This document shows, one piece after another, positions 16,986 to 25,880 of a stretch of DNA of 50,007 nucleotides. The notes below the pieces were generated by a model that saw nothing but the letters and a program-made list of their open reading frames with translations, was not told the origin of the DNA and searched no databases. The translations under genes and the position numbers were made by a program. Position 1 is the first letter of the stretch, and every line of letters starts with the position of its first letter. Where the stretch lies: assembly GCA_001442985.1 (NCBI GenBank), contig LDYB01000017.1, positions 1-50,007 on the forward strand, in the 5' to 3' direction. The stretch is from Armatimonadetes bacterium DC. Its GTDB lineage: Bacteria > Armatimonadota > Fimbriimonadia > Fimbriimonadales > GBS-DC.

Positions 16986-17732
16986 TTAGAGATGCTCTCT
17001 GAACCAGCGCACGGTTTGCTCCATCAGGCTCTGCTCCCACTGAGGCTGGCTGAAGATGTGGTCAGCGTCGGGGATGAGTCGGAACTCGCAGCGGCTGGCG
17101 TTCTGGAAGGCTGATTCATAGGCGCGTCCTTCATCGGGTCGCACCGCCTGATCGTTCGAGCCGTGCAGAATCAGCACCGCCCCCTTGAAGGCGCGTGCCG
17201 CCTCCAGTGGCTTGAGCTCGGGCAACTCCCGATAGAAGGCAGGTCCCACCAGATTACCCCCGATATTAACAGGCTTTTCGGGCACGCCCTGTGGGGGCAT
17301 CCAGCGCAGGGGGTTGGAGACAGGCGCCCACAGCACGAGCGCTTTGAGTGCGCCCGCACGCGGCTGGCTCAACGCCGCCACACACCCACCCAGCGAGAAG
17401 CCCAGCATCGCCATGCGCGCCGTGTCCACACGCGACTGGGCGCGGAAGAACTGGAGCGCGTTCAGCGCGTCCTCCACTTCGCCAGAGATGGTCATCTCCT
17501 CAAAAAGCCCTTCGCTATCCCCAGAGCCGAGGAAGTCAAACCGCAACACGGCGAACCCCTCGCTGGCAAGGCGTCGGGCAGTATGCACGAACAGGCGGTG
17601 GGTCTCTGCCTTATGCCCCGTGAAGCCATGGAGCATCAGCACCCCGGGCGCACGCCGACGCCCCGTGGGCAGGTGCAGAACCCCCGCCATGCGCTTGCCA
17701 CGACTGGGAATCCACAACAATCGCTCATCCAT
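16986..17732 (-). CDS. alpha/beta hydrolase (S33-type esterase or acylhydrolase)
   Basis: 248 aa. [20 protein letters not shown] carries the oxyanion-hole [15 protein letters not shown] the nucleophile elbow (G-F-S-L-G), LHGSNDQAV the acid and DADHIF the histidine. The cytosolic enzyme probably cleaves an ester or thioester; the substrate is unknown. ATG 17732 overlaps the end of cmk by 8 bases, which is preferred to the ATG at 17756 that lies deeper in cmk. It is the last gene of the leftward parB-cmk-hydrolase unit. Confidence 0.85.
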   Translation of the reverse strand: MDERLLWIPSRGKRMAGVLHLPTGRRRAPGVLMLHGFTGHKAETHRLFVHTARRLASEGFAVLRFDFLGSGDSEGLFEEMTISGEVEDALNALQFFRAQSRVDTARMAMLGFSLGGCVAALSQPRAGALKALVLWAPVSNPLRWMPPQGVPEKPVNIGGNLVGPAFYRELPELKPLEAARAFKGAVLILHGSNDQAVRPDEGRAYESAFQNASRCEFRLIPDADHIFSQPQWEQSLMEQTVRWFREHL

Positions 17733-18420
17733 GAGGCGCCTCCGCAGGCAAGCCAAGTCGCTCCCGACAGATTTGCAGCGCGTAGGCTAAGGTCTGCTCT
17801 TTGGTCCAGCCGTCGTTGACGATGCGAACCGCGTCGGGCGCTTCCGTAAGGGGCGATTCGGCGCGGGTGCTGTCGCGCTGGTCGCGCTCCAGAATCTCCT
17901 GAAGCACCTGCTCATAGGGCACTTCGATTCCCTGCATCTGCAGCTGGTGCTGGCGTCGGCGGGCGCGCTCTTCGGGCGAGGCGGTCAGGAAAATTTTGAG
18001 CGTCGCGTTGGGGAACACAACAGTGGTGGTGTCGCGCCCTTCGGCAACCAGCCCTGACACCTGCGCCCCGATCGCGCGCTGTCTGGCGACCATCGCCTGA
18101 CGCACGCCTTTGTGAACCGAAATCTGCGACGCCAGATTGCTCACTTCGGGCGTGCGAATCGCTTCCGAAACATCTTCGCCGTCCAGATAGACCCGTTGCT
18201 CGCCGCTGGCGTCGCGTCGGAACTCGACGGCGAGGCTCTCTGCCAGCTGCGCAAGGCGCTCGGCATCGTCGGGGCGGATGCCCAGCCGCTGTGCCTTCAG
18301 CGCCAGCGCCCGATACATCGCGCCCGTGTCTAAATAAACAAACCCCAGCGCCTGCGCGAGGTTTTTCGCCAGCGTGCTTTTGCCCGACCCTGCTGGACCG
18401 TCAATCGCGATTACAATCAT
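17725..18420 (-). CDS. cmk: cytidylate kinase
   Basis: Phosphorylates CMP and dCMP using ATP. The 231-aa protein begins [20 protein letters not shown] (P-loop), then [37 protein letters not shown] (the GRD motif), [12 protein letters not shown] and [13 protein letters not shown], all typical of Cmk. Its ATG overlaps the parB stop by 4 bases (ATGA) and its stop overlaps the hydrolase start, so the three genes are translationally coupled. Confidence 0.95.
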   Translation of the reverse strand: MIVIAIDGPAGSGKSTLAKNLAQALGFVYLDTGAMYRALALKAQRLGIRPDDAERLAQLAESLAVEFRRDASGEQRVYLDGEDVSEAIRTPEVSNLASQISVHKGVRQAMVARQRAIGAQVSGLVAEGRDTTTVVFPNATLKIFLTASPEERARRRQHQLQMQGIEVPYEQVLQEILERDQRDSTRAESPLTEAPDAVRIVNDGWTKEQTLAYALQICRERLGLPAEAPHG

Positions 18421-19262
18421 TGAATCTCTGCCCGAATCTCCTGAAGTTTCTCGGCGATAATCTCAATCAGCAGTTCCAGCTCTTCCTCGAGGGGTTCAAG
18501 ATGGCTGGGGTGCATGGCGCTCACATCCAGCCCTTCAAGATAGCGTCGGAATTTGCGCACTTCGATGGCGGGACCGCGCACCTCCATCGCCGCCAGCACC
18601 TGCTCGGCGGGTTGCTCCAGAATCTCTTCGGCGCGTTCGGGCGCTTCGCGGAGCGTGCGCACCAGTGCGGCGGTCTCGTCGCTGGTGAGTTCCTCTTCGC
18701 GAATCTTCTCGGCGACGCGGGTCTGCAGTTCGGGGTCTTCCAGGTCCATCAGGCTTCGGGCGTGGCTTTCGGTGATGCTCCCTGCGGGCGGGCGCCCGGA
18801 GGCAGAAATCACCTGCTCGCCGATTTCCTCTGGCAGTTCCAGCAGCCCCAGCCAGATGCTGATGGTGCGCTCGCTCAGCCCCAGCATCTGCGCCAGCTCG
18901 CGGTTTGTGAGCTTGCGGGAGTCTTTGAGCTGTTTCAGCGCGCGCGCCTTGTCAATCGGCGCGAGGTCTTCGCGCTGAAGGTTCTCGATCAACTGCTCGG
19001 TGAGGGCGGTCTCGTGTTCTATCGGTTTTACGATACAGGGGATTTCGGTGAGTCCTGCCAGTTCGGCGGCGCGCCAGCGTCGCTCGCCCGTGACAATCTG
19101 ATAGGTTTTGCCATCCGGAAGCGGGCGCACTGTAATCGGGTTGAGCAGACCATAGCGGCGAATGCTTTCTGCCAGTCCGTGCAGACCTTCCTCATCGTAG
19201 CCCTTGCGGGGCTGGTCGGGGTCTTCTACAATCTGATGAATCGGGATGAGCCTGACCTCCAT
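18417..19262 (-). CDS. ParB/Spo0J-family partition protein
   Basis: 281 aa. The N-terminal CTPase/ParB domain has HQIVEDPDQPRKGYDEEG, GLAESIRRYGLLNPITVRPL and TGERRWRAAELAG (the GERRWRA phosphate motif). An HTH region follows (NRELAQMLGLSERTISIWLG) and a helical C-terminus. Such proteins load on parS and spread as CTP clamps to segregate the chromosome. No parA is adjacent and no parS-like site was noted, so a Noc- or KorB-like regulator is an alternative. AGGAGG precedes ATG, with TATACT further upstream (19285-19290). Confidence 0.85.
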   Translation of the reverse strand: MEVRLIPIHQIVEDPDQPRKGYDEEGLHGLAESIRRYGLLNPITVRPLPDGKTYQIVTGERRWRAAELAGLTEIPCIVKPIEHETALTEQLIENLQREDLAPIDKARALKQLKDSRKLTNRELAQMLGLSERTISIWLGLLELPEEIGEQVISASGRPPAGSITESHARSLMDLEDPELQTRVAEKIREEELTSDETAALVRTLREAPERAEEILEQPAEQVLAAMEVRGPAIEVRKFRRYLEGLDVSAMHPSHLEPLEEELELLIEIIAEKLQEIRAEIQ

Positions 19263-19410
19263 ATCGAACGCCTCCTGCTCCCAAAGTATACCCGTCCCAG
19301 CGGCGCCTCGCAGAGCTCACTCGCCGTTGCAAACAGCTTCCGGGCACAGGGTGTGAACAGTGATACCAGCAAGTAAACCGTAGAAACGGAACCAGCGGGG
19401 CGTGTGGCGG

Positions 19411-20406
19411 CTAATCACTTGCGTAGAAGGTGTAGCCTGCGAGAGCGCGCACGACCCCTTTGCGCTCGCCCCGCACAGTACTCTCTACGGTCGCTTCCGA
19501 CACTTTGAGGCTATCGCGCACGGAGGGCGGCTCGAACGGGCGAATGTAGTCCAGCGCCTCGTCGGGTGTGTCGGCAATTACCCAGTAGTTGGCGAAAAAG
19601 CCTGCTGGGGTGCGCATGCCCTCCAGAGGCTCATGCCACACGCCTTCTACCAGAATGTGCCAGAGTGGGGTCGGCTTGTCCGCGATAGGGTTGCCCGCCC
19701 GCATGAGTGCAATGGCGTCGGGGTTCGTCTTGTCCCAGTGCAGGGCGCGTTCGGCATGTTCTCTGGCGCGTGCAAGGTCGCCGTCGCGCTGCCAGTAAAG
19801 CAATCCCGTATACGCATGCACCATCGCCTCTACAGCACCGCGCGTCCAGGGATCGTCCAGTGTATTGAGGGCGTGCTGGGCGCGCTCGAGCGATCGCTCC
19901 GCCTCGGCGTAGCGTTTCTGTTGAATCAGGCAGTACGCACGCGCCGCCTCCAGCCACGCAAGGGGCAGATTACTTCGAACGCTTTCTGCCTGCTCCAGCA
20001 TCTGCAGCGCGTTGTCGTACTCTCCAAGCCGCTGGTAAACAATCGCGAGGTTGAACAAGAAGCCGTCCTGTGGCGCGTTCGGGCACGCCAAGCCGTTGCG
20101 GAAGGCGTTGAGCGCTTCGCTGTAGCGCCCTGCGTCCGAGAGGTAGCGCCCCAGATACTCCCAGAGAATCCAGACTTCAGGGGCAATCGCGACACCCTCC
20201 TGTAGCGTGGCAATCGCGTCTTCGGGGCGTCCCATAGCCCAGAGGGCGCGCGCCTTGATTTCGAACCCCGCCGTGTGGCGCATGCGGAGCAGTTGCTCGG
20301 CGAAACGCGCGGCTTTGCGGGGATCACCCTGCTCCAGCGCGCGCTCGGCGGCTTCCATCAGCTGCTCTGGCTCCCTGCGAAACAGCATACGCCTTGAATT
20401 ATACAA
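19411..20406 (-). CDS. tetratricopeptide-repeat protein
   Basis: 331 aa with several TPR-like helical pairs: LMEAAERALEQGDPRKAARF, EYLGRYLSDAGRYSEALNAF, LAIVYQRLGEYDNALQMLEQ, ARAYCLIQQKRYAEAERSLE and YWQRDGDLARAREHAERAL. The last 80 residues form a separate, non-repeat region (PLWHILVEGVWHEPLEGM, ANYWVIADTPDEALDYIRPF). No signal peptide. It probably acts as a cytoplasmic protein-binding scaffold. It is transcribed alone, between parB and a repeat. Confidence 0.8.
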   Translation of the reverse strand: MYNSRRMLFRREPEQLMEAAERALEQGDPRKAARFAEQLLRMRHTAGFEIKARALWAMGRPEDAIATLQEGVAIAPEVWILWEYLGRYLSDAGRYSEALNAFRNGLACPNAPQDGFLFNLAIVYQRLGEYDNALQMLEQAESVRSNLPLAWLEAARAYCLIQQKRYAEAERSLERAQHALNTLDDPWTRGAVEAMVHAYTGLLYWQRDGDLARAREHAERALHWDKTNPDAIALMRAGNPIADKPTPLWHILVEGVWHEPLEGMRTPAGFFANYWVIADTPDEALDYIRPFEPPSVRDSLKVSEATVESTVRGERKGVVRALAGYTFYASD

Positions 20407-20440
20407 CGCTTTTCAAACACTGAGTCGTGAACTTATTTCG

Positions 20441-20473
20441 CCCGGTTCCCCTTGCAGAGCAGGGGGAACCGGG
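20441..20473. repeat. CCCGGTTCCCC...GGGGAACCGGG palindrome
   Basis: A 33-base near-perfect palindrome between the TPR gene and a gene fragment. It belongs to the dispersed GGTTCCC family found also at 11409, 27037, 46215 and 46289. There is no T-run, so a terminator role is unlikely. Confidence 0.7.
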
Positions 20474-20510
20474 CGGGGGCGTCCTGGGTCCCGTCGAGCT
20501 CACCGAACCC

Positions 20511-20831
20511 CTAACACCCATTCCCGAAGTTGAATAACACTATCAGCAGGTCAGCGTCGTCCACCACCCGGTCGTAGTTCACATCTTCGGGGCGGGCGCC
20601 TGTCGCGCCGAAGTTGAACAGCACGCTCAGCAGGTCGGCGTCGTCAATACAGCCGCTGAAGTCCACATCACCCGGCAGACGCACCCGCACGACGCCCGTC
20701 ATTCCGACCAGTTCGTGGGGAATGTAATAATACTCATACGCGCCAGGCTCGTTGAAGGTGTAGGTGAAGGTGCGGTGAACGGAGTCGATGGGCGCATCCC
20801 AGGGACCGTCATATCTGCGGGAAGGGGTACA
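20511..20831 (-). pseudogene. 3' fragment of a secreted cupredoxin-like protein with dockerin-like repeats
   Basis: Open on the minus strand for 106 residues up to a stop, with no start codon of its own. The first half (HRTFTYTFNEPGAYEYYYIP, HELVGMTGVVRV) is the end of a plastocyanin/cupredoxin-like fold in which the usual Cys ligand of YYC.PH...GM is Tyr. The second half has two repeats (GDVDFSGCIDDADLLSVLFN, FGATG, and DVNYDRVVDDADLLIVLFNF) like dockerin or EF-hand-like C-terminal modules. The 5' part of the gene is missing; the DUF3054 gene starts 10 bases away in the opposite direction. Confidence 0.7.
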
Positions 20832-20841
20832 CTAATTCCCG

Positions 20842-21228
20842 ATGCGACTGGGTTGGGCGTTGTATGATCTGGCGGCGCTGGTGGCGTTCACGCTGATAGG
20901 CATCTATTCGCACCATCAGCGTTTGCCCTCGGTGGAGCATTTCTGGGGCGTGTTCTGGCCCTTCGCGGCAGGCTGGTATGGGCTGGGGCTGCTCACGGGG
21001 TTGTATCGCGCTCGGTCATGGGGGGGCGCGTTCTGGCTCACATGGCTGGCGGGGTGCGCCGTGGGCGTGATGCTCTACTCCTGGGTTTCGATGGCGCGTC
21101 CTGTAGCGTGGTGGAGCATCAGCGTGCCGTTCTGGGTGCTTTCCACCCTGTTTATCGGCTTGATGACGGGCGGGGCGCGGTTGATTGCGTTCGCGGTCAA
21201 CCGTTCACGCCAGCGTCTGGCGAGTTAG
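20842..21228 (+). CDS. DUF3054-family integral membrane protein
   Basis: 128 aa with four predicted membrane helices (ALYDLAALVAFTLIGIYSHH, VFWPFAAGWYGLGLLTGLY, AFWLTWLAGCAVGVMLYSW, PFWVLSTLFIGLMTGGARLI). The IGIYSHH and WPFAAGW elements are typical of DUF3054. Function unknown. TACACT (20828-20833) ends 8 bases before ATG, suggesting a leaderless transcript. mltG starts 3 bases after the stop, so they form an operon. Confidence 0.8.
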   Translation: MRLGWALYDLAALVAFTLIGIYSHHQRLPSVEHFWGVFWPFAAGWYGLGLLTGLYRARSWGGAFWLTWLAGCAVGVMLYSWVSMARPVAWWSISVPFWVLSTLFIGLMTGGARLIAFAVNRSRQRLAS

Positions 21229-21231
21229 CCG

Positions 21232-22266
21232 ATGGGCAAAGCACGCTGGTTGTGGGGGGCGCTGTTGCTGCTGGGGCTGCTGCTGGGCGCGGCAGTGGGC
21301 TGGTTCTACTGGCAGGCGCGCCCGGTGAGCCAGCGTTTCGCCCCCCAGCTGATTCGACTGCGGGAGCCGACGCCTGCGGAAGCGCTCGCCGAACGGCTGG
21401 CTCGCCGACGGCTCGTGCGCAACCCCAGCCTGCTCGCTTGGTGGCTCCGGGTGCGCGGCAAACCCCTTCTCACCCCAGGCGACTACGAGTTCAGCCCGAA
21501 TCAGTCCATGCTGGAGATTGCGGATATTCTCCTCCACGAGCGATTTACCCGAAACTGGGTGACCATCCCTGAAGGGTGGACGATTCAGCGTATCGCGGAG
21601 CGTCTTGAGGAGCGGGGTATCGCCGACGCCAACAGTTTTCTCAACCTCTGCCGACAACCTCAACTTTGCAAAGAGGTTGGCTTACCGGAACCGCCCATCA
21701 ACTGGCTGGAGGGGTATCTGTTCCCCAGCACTTACCGCCTGCCCCCCGGCAGTGGCGCCGAGACCGCAGTCAAAACGATGCTCCGCGCCACCTATCAGTC
21801 CGTCTATCTGCCGCACAAGGACGAGATGGCGCGTCAGGGACTGAGCTTGCATGAACTGCTCACCCTCGCCTCGATGGTCGAAAAAGAGGTGATGATGGAC
21901 GACGAGCGCCCCAAAGTGGCATCGGTGATTTTCAATCGGCTCAGGCGCAACATGCCCCTGCAGATAGACGCCACTGTGCTGTACGGCATGGGAGTCTGGA
22001 AAGAGCGGGTTTTGTATCGCGATCTGGAGCATGACTCGCCCTACAACACCTATCGCCGTCGGGGGTTGCCGCCCGGACCGATTTGCAACCCCGGGATGGC
22101 GAGCATTCGGGCGGTGCTGGCGCCTGCGCAGACCGATTACCTGTTTTATGTGGCGCGCGGCGACGGCTATCACCACTTCTCCCGCACCTACGAGGAGCAT
22201 CTGCAGGCGATTCGGGCGATTCGAGCGCAAAAAGGGGCAGGAAAGGTTCCTGCCCCAGCGCGATGA
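21232..22266 (+). CDS. mltG: endolytic peptidoglycan transglycosylase MltG
   Basis: Cleaves nascent glycan strands in the periplasm, setting their length. 344 aa: an N-terminal membrane anchor (WGALLLLGLLLGAAVGWFYW), a LysM-like part (GDYEFSPNQSMLEIADIL, VTIPEGWTIQRIAERL), then the YceG catalytic domain with LASMVEKEVMMDDERPKVAS (catalytic Glu), VIFNRLRRNMPLQIDATVLY and PPGPICNPGMASIRAVLAPA. Full length. The last 30 bases of coding sequence also contain the terminator of the opposing flagellin gene. Confidence 0.93.
   Translation: MGKARWLWGALLLLGLLLGAAVGWFYWQARPVSQRFAPQLIRLREPTPAEALAERLARRRLVRNPSLLAWWLRVRGKPLLTPGDYEFSPNQSMLEIADILLHERFTRNWVTIPEGWTIQRIAERLEERGIADANSFLNLCRQPQLCKEVGLPEPPINWLEGYLFPSTYRLPPGSGAETAVKTMLRATYQSVYLPHKDEMARQGLSLHELLTLASMVEKEVMMDDERPKVASVIFNRLRRNMPLQIDATVLYGMGVWKERVLYRDLEHDSPYNTYRRRGLPPGPICNPGMASIRAVLAPAQTDYLFYVARGDGYHHFSRTYEEHLQAIRAIRAQKGAGKVPAPAR
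22229..22256 (-). terminator. intrinsic terminator of the flagellin gene
   Basis: On the minus strand the stem GGGGCAGGAA, a three-base loop and TTCCTGCCCC is followed by TTTTTGCG. It starts 29 bases after the flagellin stop and lies inside the 3' end of mltG. Confidence 0.8.
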
Positions 22267-22284
22267 ACGGCACGGCAAGGCGCT

Positions 22285-23754
22285 TTAGCCGCGCAAGAGG
22301 GACAGCACCGTCTGCGGGATGTTGTTCGCCTGCGCCAGCACCGACATCCCCGACTGCATCAGAATCTGCTGCTTGGTGAACATGGTGATTTCGGCAGCGA
22401 AGTCGGCGTCGCGAATGGTGGACTCGCTGGCGGTAACATTCTCTTTGGCGACATTCAGCGAGCGGATGTTGCTTTCCAGCACATAGCGCTGGAACGACCC
22501 CATATCGCCGCGCATTTTGGAGATTTCAGAGATGGCGGCGTCAATAATGCGCAACGCCTCATCAGTGGAATTCTGCTGGGTTACATCGATGGTGGCGAGG
22601 CTTTTGCCCGGCACGACGGTTGTGCCCAGCTTGGTCGCATGCACATCCATCAGGGAGAAGCGCACGAACTGCCCTGCGTTCGCGCCGACCTGGAACTGGA
22701 GCATGCCTGCGGTCACCAGCGCGACGCGCTGAGCGCCGCTGCCCGCGTAGTCAAACAGGTTGCCGTTCTCGGTGAGCAAAATCGTGTTGCCGTAGCCATC
22801 GGTGAGTCGCAAGCCCGAGTCGCCCGTGCCGCGCCCCCCGGTGAAGGTAACCGTTGTGGGTCCCTGTACCGTGTTGACCGTTACCTGCGCTACGGCGTCG
22901 GTGCCTGCACCCGAAAAGTTGGTGCCTGCCGCCGCAGAAAGCACCCCCGTGGCGTCGTGGAAAGTGATTCGGTACTGGGAGCCATACTCTTTCTGGCGCA
23001 GGCGCACACTGTAGTTCGCGCCCACCGCCACAATCTCCGCCACCACCCCCGTCTGATTGGAAACTGCATTGATCTTATCCACAAACGAGCGCAGGGTGTC
23101 TGTCGTGTCCGCCTGAATCGACAGCCCGTTAATCACGATACTGCCCCCGACGGGCAGAAAGGTCTCTGTGGTGGAGAAGGTGCGTGTGGTGGTATACATC
23201 GCGCGGGTGGCTTGCGTCGTTACATTGATGGTGACATAGCCACTGGCGGTTGCCAGTCCATTGAAGAGTCCCCCAATAAATACCCCTGAAATCAGGTTCG
23301 GGTCGGTTACCTGTGCGGTGATGCCCGAGGTGCCGTCCAGCAGTTTTTTGGTGCCGAAAGCGGTCTGTTCGGCGATGCGGTTGATGCTGTCGATGAGGGC
23401 GCGGATTTGAGTCTGGTCCGCCATCAGCGCGGCGTAGTCGTTGACGCCTGTGTTGGCGGCGTGCAACACCAGCTGGCGCATCGTGCGCAGGGCGGTATGC
23501 ACCTCGTCCAAGGCGGCTTCGGCGGTTTTGATCATGTTGGTGGCGTCCTGCGCGTTATTGATGGCTTGCTGGAGTCCTGTAATCTGGGCGCGCAGGTTCT
23601 CGGAGATAATCAAGCCCGCAGGGTCATCGGCAGCGCGATTGACCCGCAGTCCCGAAGCCAGCCGCTCGATGGTACGCCCCAGCGCGTCGGAAGTCAAACT
23701 GACATTCCGCAAAGCGTTTTGCGCCTGTATGTTCGTATTGATTCGCAGACTCAT
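22285..23754 (-). CDS. flagellin
   Basis: The filament subunit, exported through the flagellar type III pathway. 489 aa. The N-terminal D0/D1 region (RINTNIQAQNALRNVSLTSD, RTIERLASGLRVNRAADDPA) and the C-terminal D1/D0 region (SNIRSLNVAKENVTASESTI, RDADFAAEITMFTKQQILMQ, ANNIPQTVLSLLRG) are strongly conserved. The middle of about 280 residues is a variable, beta-rich surface domain with a flagellar-hook-like IN segment (SIVINGLSIQADTTDTLRSF). No other flagellar gene is nearby. It has its own sigma-28-like promoter and terminator, so it is a one-gene unit. Confidence 0.95.
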   Translation of the reverse strand: MSLRINTNIQAQNALRNVSLTSDALGRTIERLASGLRVNRAADDPAGLIISENLRAQITGLQQAINNAQDATNMIKTAEAALDEVHTALRTMRQLVLHAANTGVNDYAALMADQTQIRALIDSINRIAEQTAFGTKKLLDGTSGITAQVTDPNLISGVFIGGLFNGLATASGYVTINVTTQATRAMYTTTRTFSTTETFLPVGGSIVINGLSIQADTTDTLRSFVDKINAVSNQTGVVAEIVAVGANYSVRLRQKEYGSQYRITFHDATGVLSAAAGTNFSGAGTDAVAQVTVNTVQGPTTVTFTGGRGTGDSGLRLTDGYGNTILLTENGNLFDYAGSGAQRVALVTAGMLQFQVGANAGQFVRFSLMDVHATKLGTTVVPGKSLATIDVTQQNSTDEALRIIDAAISEISKMRGDMGSFQRYVLESNIRSLNVAKENVTASESTIRDADFAAEITMFTKQQILMQSGMSVLAQANNIPQTVLSLLRG

Positions 23755-23804
23755 TCCATGAACCCCCTTGTGTTTGGGTTACTCCGCAAATTTGCTGGGG
23801 GATA

Positions 23805-23832
23805 TTATCGGAAGGGGGACACCCCTTCTTTA
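23805..23832 (-). promoter_or_regulatory. sigma-28 (FliA)-type promoter of flagellin
   Basis: Minus strand: TAAA (23829-23832), 16 bases, then TCCGATAA (23805-23812). This compares with the sigma-28 consensus TAAA-N15-GCCGATAA (7 of 8 in the -10 box, one base longer spacing). It lies about 50 bases before the flagellin ATG. Confidence 0.75.
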
Positions 23833-23845
23833 GAGGGGGGCTTGC

Positions 23846-24511
23846 TTACCCAATCGGCGACTGATTAATCATCAGGTGGAACTGACACTCCAGCGCCTCG
23901 GCGGCTTTGCGACACATCACCATGCGGTCCAGAAAAATCTCAAAGTATTCCATCAGGCTGGCGACGCTGGTGTCAATCTCCAGATTGAGCTCGATGACCC
24001 TTTCTTTCGCCAGCACACGCAGTCGGGAGCGCTGAGTGGCGAAGTTCACGCGGTCATGGATATCGAACTGATCGCGGTGGGGGTTCTGAACGCGCGAGAA
24101 ATGCACATCGGATTTATCCGCCAGAATCACCGTCGCCGCCGCGTAGTTGACGGGGTAGCCTGTGGCTTCTTCGTGGTTGCCAATCGCGCTGATGATGATA
24201 GCAATCTCTTCAGCGGGCATGCCCATCTGGGTCAGCAGGTGATACGCCAGCATCGCGCCCGTTTGCGCATGGTGGTCGCGGTTAATCACATTCCCAATGT
24301 CGTGCAGGAAGCCTGCAATCGCGGCGAGCTCAGCCTGACGCTCGGTGTAGCCCAGTTTCAAGCACAGGCGACGGGCGTTGTTAGCAACCAGCCCCGCGTG
24401 GCGCAAGCCATGCTCGGTGTAGCCCATCGCATAGAGCATCTGGTTCGCCATCTGAATGTAGGTGCGCACGGTTTCGTTGTTGCGCACATCGTCCAGAGTC
24501 ACGACTTTCAT
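23846..24511 (-). CDS. HD-domain phosphohydrolase
   Basis: 221 aa from the ATG at 24511; an open frame extends further upstream but over the opposing ATPase gene region. Metal-binding HD motifs are H..HD...D: EHGLRHAGLVANNARRLCLK, AAIAGFLHDIGNVINRDHHA and IISAIGNHEEATGYP, with ADKSDVHFSRVQNPHRDQF. The domain probably hydrolyses a phosphoester of a nucleotide; the substrate is unknown. The C-terminal 70 residues are specific. It lies back to back with the pilus ATPase gene. Confidence 0.85.
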   Translation of the reverse strand: MKVVTLDDVRNNETVRTYIQMANQMLYAMGYTEHGLRHAGLVANNARRLCLKLGYTERQAELAAIAGFLHDIGNVINRDHHAQTGAMLAYHLLTQMGMPAEEIAIIISAIGNHEEATGYPVNYAAATVILADKSDVHFSRVQNPHRDQFDIHDRVNFATQRSRLRVLAKERVIELNLEIDTSVASLMEYFEIFLDRMVMCRKAAEALECQFHLMINQSPIG

Positions 24512-24601
24512 ACCTCTATGATTCTCGGCATGCTCGGTGTGTTCCTGTAAAAGGAGGCGTGCAGGAATCGGTTCTGAGCCGTCTAAATAGAGCGACGAGG
24601 T

Positions 24602-25873
24602 GTGAATGGCTCTATGTATGGCATGCGTGGCTCTGGGCGAATGTTTCGGTTGCTGATGCGTCATGCGGGCGTGGCACGCGAAATGGGCGGCGAGGAACTC
24701 TCGCTCGCCGTGCAGCGCGTGGATCAGATGTTCATTCAGGCGCTGGAGATGGGCGCCTCGGATATTCATATGCATCCCGAACATAACGCGCTCCGAATCC
24801 GCTTCCGCATCGACGGCGTCCTGCACGAGCAGGAAGTGATTTCGCAGATGGATCTGGCACAGGCGATGATTGCGCGCATCAAGCTCGCCGCGAACATGCA
24901 TCTGGACGAGAAGCGCGATACTCAGGATGGGCGCATCGATATGGAGTATATGGATCGGCGTTTGAGCGCGCGCGTCTCCTGCATCCCGACTCTGAACGGA
25001 GAGCGTATCGTGATGCGCATTCTGGACCCTGCCAAAACGCAGGTCAAACTGGACGCGCTCGGCATGCCGCAGGATGTGTTAGCCAACTGGCGTCGTGCGC
25101 TGCAGGTCGCCTACGGCATGCTGGTCGTAACGGGTCCCACTGGCTCTGGAAAGACCTCCACGCTCTATGCCTCGCTCCATACCCTGGATCGCGTCCATCG
25201 GAACATCGTCACCGTGGAAGACCCGGTGGAGTATGAATTCCCCGATAATGTGATGCAGGTGCAGGTCACGGAAAAGATTACCTTCCCGCGCGCCCTGCGG
25301 GCAATGCTTCGCCACGACCCCGATGTGATTATGATTGGCGAGATTCGCGATAAAGAATCGCTTCAAATCGGCATTCAGGCAGCGCTCACGGGGCATCTGG
25401 TGCTTTCCACTCTTCACACGAATAACGCCATCGAGACCATCAGCCGCATGATCGATATGGGCGCAGAAGATTATCTGATTGCCGCCACGCTACAGTGCGC
25501 AATGGCACAGCGACTGGTGCGTCTTATCTGTCCCGATTGCCGTGTGCCTTATCAGCCGACTGCGGACGAGCTGAGCGCGCTCAAGATTCCCCGTGAAGTC
25601 GCCAGCCAGAGCCAATTCTTCATCGGCAGGGGGTGCAACAACTGTCGGGGCACGGGCTATCGGGGGCGCACGGGCATCTTTGAGCTGTTGCGTATCAGCC
25701 CCGCCATCCGCGAGGCGATTGTGAGCCGCGCCTCGGGCGACGCGATTGCCGAAATTGCCCGTAAAGAGGGCTTCCGCACGATGCTGGACGACGGGCGCGA
25801 CAAAATCCTGCGCGGTCTCACCACACCCCACGAGGTGATTCAGGCGGTCTACGCGGGGGTCTACGAATCCTGA
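24602..25873 (+). CDS. type IV pilus / type II secretion assembly ATPase (PilB/GspE family)
   Basis: Powers pilus extension or secretion at the inner membrane. 423 aa. N2-like region ALEMGASDIHMHPEHNALRI then the RecA-like ATPase: Walker A VVTGPTGSGKTSTLYASLHT (near residue 177), Asp box EDPVEYEF, Walker B DPDVIMIGEIRDKES, His box TGHLVLSTLHTNNA, and a zinc-binding tetracysteine (ICPDC ... CNNCRGTGYRGRTGIFELL). That zinc motif is specific to GspE/PilB, not PilT. It lacks the long N-terminal MshEN domain. GTG 24602 or ATG 24614 may be the start. pilT and pilC lie 10 kb away. Confidence 0.9.
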   Translation: MNGSMYGMRGSGRMFRLLMRHAGVAREMGGEELSLAVQRVDQMFIQALEMGASDIHMHPEHNALRIRFRIDGVLHEQEVISQMDLAQAMIARIKLAANMHLDEKRDTQDGRIDMEYMDRRLSARVSCIPTLNGERIVMRILDPAKTQVKLDALGMPQDVLANWRRALQVAYGMLVVTGPTGSGKTSTLYASLHTLDRVHRNIVTVEDPVEYEFPDNVMQVQVTEKITFPRALRAMLRHDPDVIMIGEIRDKESLQIGIQAALTGHLVLSTLHTNNAIETISRMIDMGAEDYLIAATLQCAMAQRLVRLICPDCRVPYQPTADELSALKIPREVASQSQFFIGRGCNNCRGTGYRGRTGIFELLRISPAIREAIVSRASGDAIAEIARKEGFRTMLDDGRDKILRGLTTPHEVIQAVYAGVYES

Positions 25874-25880
25874 ACGGGCG

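Noticed and set aside
18291-19376. 361-aa open frame on the plus strand over parB and cmk
   Set aside because: It is antisense to two clear genes; its protein has no recognisable motif and has the composition of a reverse-complement read of GC-rich genes.
22639-23289. 216-aa open frame antisense to flagellin
   Set aside because: It mirrors the flagellin codons, without a ribosome site or family.
24512-24901. N-terminal extension of the HD-domain gene
   Set aside because: The extra 130 residues are the reverse complement of the start of the pilus ATPase gene; ATG 24511 gives the normal HD-domain length.
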